Of a DNA stretch of 64,000 nucleotides, positions 59,595-64,000 are shown one piece after another. Position 1 is the first letter of the stretch. Each line of letters starts with the position of its first letter. This stretch comes from an uncultured Paracoccus sp. GTDB lineage: Bacteria; Pseudomonadota; Alphaproteobacteria; Rhodobacterales; Rhodobacteraceae. The notes below the pieces were generated by a model. That model was not told the origin of the DNA and ran no database searches. It saw only the letters and a list, made by a program, of their open reading frames with translations. The translations under genes and the position numbers were made by a program. The stretch covers positions 1-64,000 of the forward strand of contig NZ_CALMYP010000057.1 in the NCBI RefSeq assembly GCF_937873615.1, read 5' to 3'.

Positions 59595-60520
59595 TCCGCG
59601 CCCTCCTGCTCTGGCTGGTGCTGGCGCTGCCCGTGGCGGCGCAATCACTGCCGGACTGGGACTATACCTCGATCAACGATTTCGCCCGTCTGCTGTCGAA
59701 TGACGACACCCGCGTCCTCGATCAGGCGCTGATCGCGCTTCATGCCGATACCGGGGTCGAGGGTACCGTGGTCATCATCGAGGACCGCCGCAGCCATGGC
59801 GGCGACAGCGGGCTGGAAGCCTTCGCCACCCGACTGTTCAATTACTGGGGCGTCGGCGACAAGCGCCGCAATGACGGCTTCATGGTGATGGTCCTGCCTG
59901 CGAACCGCGAAGCCCGGATCGAGCTTGGCGCGGGCTACCCCCCTGCCTTCGATGCGACGGCGCAGCAGATCATGGACGATCTCATGCTGCCGGGATTCCG
60001 CGACGGCGATTATTCGACCGGGTTGCGCCGGGGCACGCTGGCGGTGATCGAGAAGATCGCCCGCCCCCATGCCGCCGGGCAGGAACCGCCGCCCCCAGCT
60101 CCGCCGCCCCCGCCAAGCTGGGCCAGCCGCAACCCGCTTGCCATCATCGGCATCGTGCTGAGCGCGGTGCTGTCGCTGCCCCTGTCGATCTTCGTCCTGT
60201 TTCGCTGGATGAACAGCCGCTGCGCGCAATGCGGCAATCGCAATCTGGTCGAAATCTCGGAACCGATCCGCGAAACCGCCAGCGACAACGGCTGGCGCGT
60301 CTCGCAGCTTTCGGTCAGGCGCCTGTGCCAGCAATGCGGCTGGAGCACGACCCTCACCCGCGGATTGCCCTATACCGACAGCTTCGCCGCAGACGGCGCC
60401 TTCCTGGGCCGCACCCAGCATTACAGTTCCTCCTTCGGCGGGTCGGGCAGCAGCAGTTCCGGCAGCAGCGGCTTTAGCGGCGGCTCGTCCTCGGGCGGCG
60501 GCGCCTCGGGGCGGTGGTAG
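59591..60520 (+). CDS. TPM-domain protein, copy 1
   Basis: The 309-residue protein has a signal peptide (1-18, ending PVAAQ) and a periplasmic TPM domain (about 25-160; [19 protein letters not shown]). A proline-rich linker and a membrane helix (about 185-206) come next, then a cytoplasmic four-cysteine zinc ribbon (CAQCGN, CQQCGW). The tail is rich in Ser/Gly and ends in [12 protein letters not shown] proteins have been linked to envelope maintenance and photosystem repair, with phosphatase activity in plants. It is the first of three tandem paralogs and is coupled to ppk2. Confidence 0.85.
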   Translation: MIRALLLWLVLALPVAAQSLPDWDYTSINDFARLLSNDDTRVLDQALIALHADTGVEGTVVIIEDRRSHGGDSGLEAFATRLFNYWGVGDKRRNDGFMVMVLPANREARIELGAGYPPAFDATAQQIMDDLMLPGFRDGDYSTGLRRGTLAVIEKIARPHAAGQEPPPPAPPPPPSWASRNPLAIIGIVLSAVLSLPLSIFVLFRWMNSRCAQCGNRNLVEISEPIRETASDNGWRVSQLSVRRLCQQCGWSTTLTRGLPYTDSFAADGAFLGRTQHYSSSFGGSGSSSSGSSGFSGGSSSGGGASGRW

Positions 60521-60561
60521 GGCCGCATGACGCCGCGCGCCCGCATCGGAAAGGACTGGTC

Positions 60562-61548
60562 ATGATCCGCGCCATTCTTCTCTGGCTCATCCTCGCGCTG
60601 CCGGCGGCGGCACAATCGCTGCCGGATTGGGAATATACCTCGATCAACGATTTCGCCGGACTGCTGAGCAATGACGATACCCGCATCCTCGATCAGGCGC
60701 TGATCGCGCTGCACGACCAGACCGGGATCGAGGGCACCGTCGTCACCATCGAGGACCGCCGCTACCATGGCGGCCAAAGCGGGTTGGAACCCTTCGCCAC
60801 GCGGCTGTTCAATTACTGGGGCGTGGGCGACAAGCGCCGCAACGACGGCTTCATGGTCATGGTCCTGCCGGCGAACCGCGAAGCCCGGATCGAGCTTGGC
60901 GCCGGCTATTCGCCCGCCTTCGACGGCCGGGCCGCCACGATCATGGAGCGTGCCATGCTGCCCGCCTTCGGCCGTGGCGACTATTCCACCGGGCTGCGCG
61001 AGGGCACGCTGGCAGTGATCGACCAGATCGCACGACCCCATGCCCAGGGCCGTCTGATGCCGCCCCCGGGGCTTTCCACGCCGGATCGCAACCGGCCACC
61101 CATCGGTTTCATCATCGCCCTTCTGCTGGCCGCGCCGCTGGTGGTCGTCTGGCTGCGCAGCCTGTTCGAAAAGCGCTGCCCGCAATGCGACGGCCGCAAC
61201 CTCACCGAAACCGCCGAGCCGATTTTGAACAACAAGGATGACGAGGGCTGGGAGGTCTCGCAACATGCGGTCAAGCGTCAGTGCCGGGATTGCGGCTGGC
61301 ACACGACCCTCACCCGCAACCTTGGCTATACCGAGAAATACGCCATAGACGGCGTCTTTCTGGGCCGCACCAATTTCGCGCGCTACGGCCTTGGCTCTCG
61401 CGGCAGCAATTATAACTACGACGATTACGACAACGGCAGCAGTAGCCGCCGCCGCGATAGCAGTAGCAGCGGTAGCAGTAGCAGCGGTAGAAGCGGCGGC
61501 TATGGCGGTGGCTCGTCGCGCGGCGGCGGGGCTTCGGGGCGGTGGTGA
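60562..61548 (+). CDS. TPM-domain protein, copy 2
   Basis: The 328-residue paralog of copy 1 has the same plan: signal peptide ending PAAAQ, TPM domain, a membrane helix at about 178-198 (GFIIALLLAAPLVVVWL), a four-cysteine ribbon (CPQCDG, CRDCGW) and a long Ser/Arg/Gly tail ending GGGASGRW. The tail has an inserted Tyr/Asn/Asp patch (NYNYDDYDN). Its first ~170 bp are nearly identical to copy 3, which indicates recent duplication or gene conversion. The ATG at 60562 is chosen because the signal peptide begins there. Confidence 0.85.
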   Translation: MIRAILLWLILALPAAAQSLPDWEYTSINDFAGLLSNDDTRILDQALIALHDQTGIEGTVVTIEDRRYHGGQSGLEPFATRLFNYWGVGDKRRNDGFMVMVLPANREARIELGAGYSPAFDGRAATIMERAMLPAFGRGDYSTGLREGTLAVIDQIARPHAQGRLMPPPGLSTPDRNRPPIGFIIALLLAAPLVVVWLRSLFEKRCPQCDGRNLTETAEPILNNKDDEGWEVSQHAVKRQCRDCGWHTTLTRNLGYTEKYAIDGVFLGRTNFARYGLGSRGSNYNYDDYDNGSSSRRRDSSSSGSSSSGRSGGYGGGSSRGGGASGRW

Positions 61549-61586
61549 TGCAATCCCCGGCGCCCCCTGCGCAGAAAGGACAGATC

Positions 61587-62444
61587 ATGATCCGCGCCAT
61601 TCTTCTCTGGCTCATCCTCGCCCTGCCGGCGGCGGCACAATCGCTGCCGGATTGGGAATATACCTCGATCAACGATTTCGCCGGGCTGCTGAGCAATGAC
61701 GACATCCGCACCCTCGATCAGGCCCTGATCGCGCTTCACGACCAGACCGGGGTCGAAGGCACCGTGGTCACACTGGCCAACCGCGCCAGCCATGGCGGCC
61801 AAAGCGGGCTGGAACCCTTCGCCACGCGGCTGTTCAATTACTGGGGCGTCGGCGACAAGCGCCGCAATGACGGCTTCATGATCCTGATCCTCAAGGACGA
61901 CCGCGAAAGCCGGATCGAACTCGGCGCGGGTTACCCCAAGGCCTATGACAGCATCGCCCAGTATATCATGGATACCGACATGATACCGGCCTTTCGCGAC
62001 GGAGACTATTCGACCGGCCTGCGGAGGGGCACGCTCTCGGTCATCGAACTGATCGCTGAACCTCATGCCACCGGCTTCGTGCCAGAACCGATGCGGATCA
62101 GTTCCGACACCGACGAGGGCACGAGCACCAGGGCCTCGCTTATCCTGCTGGGCGTGTTTCTGGCCGGCTTCGCCGCCTTCATCGTCTATATCGTCCGGGC
62201 CCAGCCTCGCAGGACGAAGCGCCCCTCCCTGTCGGGCCCATATCTGGACGAGAATGGAGAGCTGCGTGGATATCGCGGCAGCCCAATCTCCGGCAGTTCC
62301 GGAAGCTGGAGTTCCGGAAGCTGGAGTTCCGGCCATGACAGCGATTCCGGCGGCTCCGGCAGCAGTAGAAGCAGCAGTAGCAGTTCCAGTGGCGGCTATG
62401 GCGGTGGTTCCTCCTCGGGCGGCGGCGCCTCCGGGCGGTGGTAG
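61587..62444 (+). CDS. TPM-domain protein, copy 3 (no zinc ribbon)
   Basis: The 285-residue third paralog keeps the signal peptide, TPM domain, a membrane helix (about 178-197, ASLILLGVFLAGFAAFIVYI) and the Ser/Gly tail ending SGGGASGRW. It has lost the cysteine ribbon; the segment after the helix is short and basic (RAQPRRTKRPS). The tail contains a repeated GSWSS unit. The C-terminal Arg-Trp shared by all three suggests that the end is functional. Confidence 0.85.
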   Translation: MIRAILLWLILALPAAAQSLPDWEYTSINDFAGLLSNDDIRTLDQALIALHDQTGVEGTVVTLANRASHGGQSGLEPFATRLFNYWGVGDKRRNDGFMILILKDDRESRIELGAGYPKAYDSIAQYIMDTDMIPAFRDGDYSTGLRRGTLSVIELIAEPHATGFVPEPMRISSDTDEGTSTRASLILLGVFLAGFAAFIVYIVRAQPRRTKRPSLSGPYLDENGELRGYRGSPISGSSGSWSSGSWSSGHDSDSGGSGSSRSSSSSSSGGYGGGSSSGGGASGRW

Positions 62445-62580
62445 CCACTCTGCCTGCGTTCTGCGCAACCTCAACCTTCCCTTGCGTCACGCCCTCGACA
62501 GCGGTGGCCTAACCGCTTGCGTGGCTTTCAGCCTGCGGCTAGCGTCGTTCCGCTGACCCTTAACCGAAAGGCCATCGCAT

Positions 62581-63621
62581 ATGACCTTGCTGCGCTCGAC
62601 CGCCCTTGTCGCGGTTCTCGCCACCCCCGCCTTCGCCGCCGATTCCGAACTGACCGTCTTCGACTGGGCCGGTTTCGAGGAACCGGTGCTGTTCCAGCCC
62701 TATGTCGACAAGCATGGCGACATGCCGACCTTCGCGCTTTATGGCGACGACGACGAGGCCTTCCAGAAGATCGCCTCGGGCTTCAAGGCCGATCTCGTCC
62801 ATCCCTGCAGCCAGATGGTCTCGAAATATCGCGATGCCGGGCTGATCGAGCCCTGGGATGTCTCGAAGATCCCCGCCTATGCCGACATGGACCCGCAATA
62901 TAACGACTCCGAGGTGTTCCACGACGCCGAGGGCGTCTGGTATATCCCGACCGACTGGGGTGCCACCGCCATCGCCTATAACACCGAGAAGGTCCCGGCC
63001 GAGGATGTCGAAAGCCTGTCGGTCTTCGTCAACCCGGATTACGCTGGCCGCACCTCGCTGCCCGACAGTTCGGACGATGTCTGGGCGCTTGCCTATCTGG
63101 CGACCGGCGTCACCGACTGGACCGAGGTCAGCGACGAACAGTTCGCCGCCGCCGCCGACTGGCTGCGTCAGGCGCATCAGGGTGTCGTCGCCTACTGGTC
63201 CGACCCGTCCGAACAGGCGCAGCTCATGGCCTCGGGCCAGGTCGATGTCGCCTGGTCCTGGAACGACGGCGTGACCTATCTGCAGGCCGACGATTACCCG
63301 GTCGGCTTCCAGCGCACGCCGAAAGAGGGCTCGTCGAACTTCATCTGCGGGTTCATCAATATGAAGGACGGCCCCGGCAACGAGGACAAGGCCTATGACT
63401 TCATCAATGCCTGGCTGGCCCCGGAATCGGCCAAGGGCCTCCTCGACACCATCGGCTATGGCCCGACAACCCTCGCCGGGATGGAGACCATCAAGGACGA
63501 GGAAGCGGTGAAGACCGGCCTCGGCCCCATCGACGCACCGATCCTGAACCAGACCCCGAACTCGCCGCAACTGCGCGAGAAGCAACTGGCCGAGTTCGAG
63601 AAGATCAAGGCCGGCTTCTGA
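62581..63621 (+). CDS. Polyamine-type ABC transporter substrate-binding protein
   Basis: The 346-residue periplasmic protein has a signal peptide (1-20, ending PAFAA) and the PotD/PotF-like fold (LTVFDWAGFEEP near 24-35, VWYIPTDWGATAIAYNTE in the middle, VAWSWNDGVTYL for ligand contact). Family members bind spermidine, putrescine or related cations. No permease or ATPase gene follows; the next gene is a SulP transporter after a terminator. It is therefore an orphan binding protein. Confidence 0.87.
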   Translation: MTLLRSTALVAVLATPAFAADSELTVFDWAGFEEPVLFQPYVDKHGDMPTFALYGDDDEAFQKIASGFKADLVHPCSQMVSKYRDAGLIEPWDVSKIPAYADMDPQYNDSEVFHDAEGVWYIPTDWGATAIAYNTEKVPAEDVESLSVFVNPDYAGRTSLPDSSDDVWALAYLATGVTDWTEVSDEQFAAAADWLRQAHQGVVAYWSDPSEQAQLMASGQVDVAWSWNDGVTYLQADDYPVGFQRTPKEGSSNFICGFINMKDGPGNEDKAYDFINAWLAPESAKGLLDTIGYGPTTLAGMETIKDEEAVKTGLGPIDAPILNQTPNSPQLREKQLAEFEKIKAGF

Positions 63622-63655
63622 TCGGCCTGACCGGTCGAAATTTGTGCATATCTGG

Positions 63656-63684
63656 AAAGGCGGCCCCGTTCGGGCCGCCTTTTT
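63656..63684 (+). terminator. Intrinsic terminator
   Basis: GGCGGCCC/GGGCCGCC (63659-63666, 63672-63679) with loop CGTTC is preceded by AAA and followed by five T, 35 bp after the binding-protein gene. Confidence 0.9.
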
Positions 63685-63738
63685 CCTTGCCTTTTCAGCG
63701 CAGAACGGCAGTTTAGGCGACACAGACCGGAAAGCCCG

Positions 63739-64000
63739 ATGAAACCCAAGATCCTCACCACCATGCGCGAATACAGCCCGGCGCTGTTCCGCGCCGACCT
63801 GATCGCCGGGATCACCGTGGCCATGGTCGCCCTGCCGCTCAGCCTCGCCATCGCCATCGCCTCGGGCGCGCCGCCCTCGACCGGGATCATCACCGCCGTG
63901 GTCGGCGGCTTCCTGATCTCGCTTCTCGGTGGCAGCCGGGTGCAGATCGGCGGCCCGACCGGTGCCTTCATCGTCGTCGTTTACGATGTCATCGCCACGC
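63739..64000 (+). CDS. SulP-family anion transporter (5' part, cut by window end)
   Basis: Only the first 87 codons are present. They begin [20 protein letters not shown] and contain the SulP opening [23 protein letters not shown] and [18 protein letters not shown], the conserved first helices of the SLC26/SulP family (sulfate, bicarbonate or dicarboxylate transport). The C-terminal STAS domain expected in the family would be outside the window. Confidence 0.9.
   Translation, partial: MKPKILTTMREYSPALFRADLIAGITVAMVALPLSLAIAIASGAPPSTGIITAVVGGFLISLLGGSRVQIGGPTGAFIVVVYDVIAT

Noticed and set aside
61391..61546. Ser/Gly codon runs in TPM copy 2 read as a simple-sequence repeat
   Set aside because: They are in-frame low-complexity codons of the protein tail and vary between the copies; there is no sign of a separate repeat element.

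Overview
The window reads as chromosomal DNA of a high-GC alphaproteobacterium of the Rhodobacteraceae/Paracoccaceae type, with Paracoccus or a close relative as the best guess. The evidence is the mix of families: a PleD-like cyclase beside DUF3572, a fused indolepyruvate:ferredoxin oxidoreductase, a gene-transfer-agent type endolysin/holin pair under a CtrA-type box, NADP malic enzyme fused to a phosphotransacetylase-like domain, and a paa operon in the order J-A-B-C-D-E-x-Z. The genus is inferred; there is no rRNA or tRNA gene in the window.

Layout. 1-3.25 kb is an accessory remnant: a stretch without recognisable genes, a 24-bp tandem repeat, RNase HI, a collapsed array of three phage BRO-N (antirepressor) fragments, and a small serine recombinase, closed by a 17-bp fragment that looks like a tRNA/tmRNA 3' end. 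3.4-6.8 kb holds signalling genes: a PleD-like diguanylate cyclase, DUF3572, and an overlapping pair of H-NOX sensor and HNOBA-GGDEF cyclase. 6.9-20.4 kb is core metabolism: nadD, a paaG-like isomerase, ccmH and ccmF, a LysR regulator divergent from the indolepyruvate oxidoreductase, murI, ccmE, the endolysin/holin pair, a candidate small RNA, and purL. 20.6-22.4 kb carries a small RTX protein and a pseudo-receiver CheY-like protein.

22.5-28.7 kb is the most interesting block. A two-component system whose kinase has a His/Asp-rich periplasmic tract is divergent from a secreted protein with the same kind of tract, followed by DUF2271 (with a flavinylation-type motif), a PepSY/flavodoxin/FNR membrane reductase and ApbE. 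I read it as a candidate metal-responsive extracytoplasmic flavin electron-transfer system. 28.8-31.4 kb has a GntR/FCD regulator with two membrane proteins (AbrB family and TauE/SafE family).

31.4-36.0 kb is a nucleoside-salvage operon (cdd-deoA-deoB-add-upp). 36.2-44.7 kb has malic enzyme, propionyl-CoA synthetase, MgtE, an inositol-phosphatase family enzyme, an XRE regulator and a Bax-inhibitor-1 family protein. 44.7-52.6 kb is the phenylacetyl-CoA epoxidase operon with a TetR-type palindrome at its promoter. 52.8-64 kb holds guaB, a TehA/SLAC1-like membrane protein, a FadL-like outer membrane protein, a P-loop ATPase with metA, ppk2 with three tandem TPM-domain proteins, an orphan polyamine-type binding protein, and the start of a SulP transporter cut by the window edge.

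Many long open frames antisense to these genes are high-GC coding shadows and were left out.
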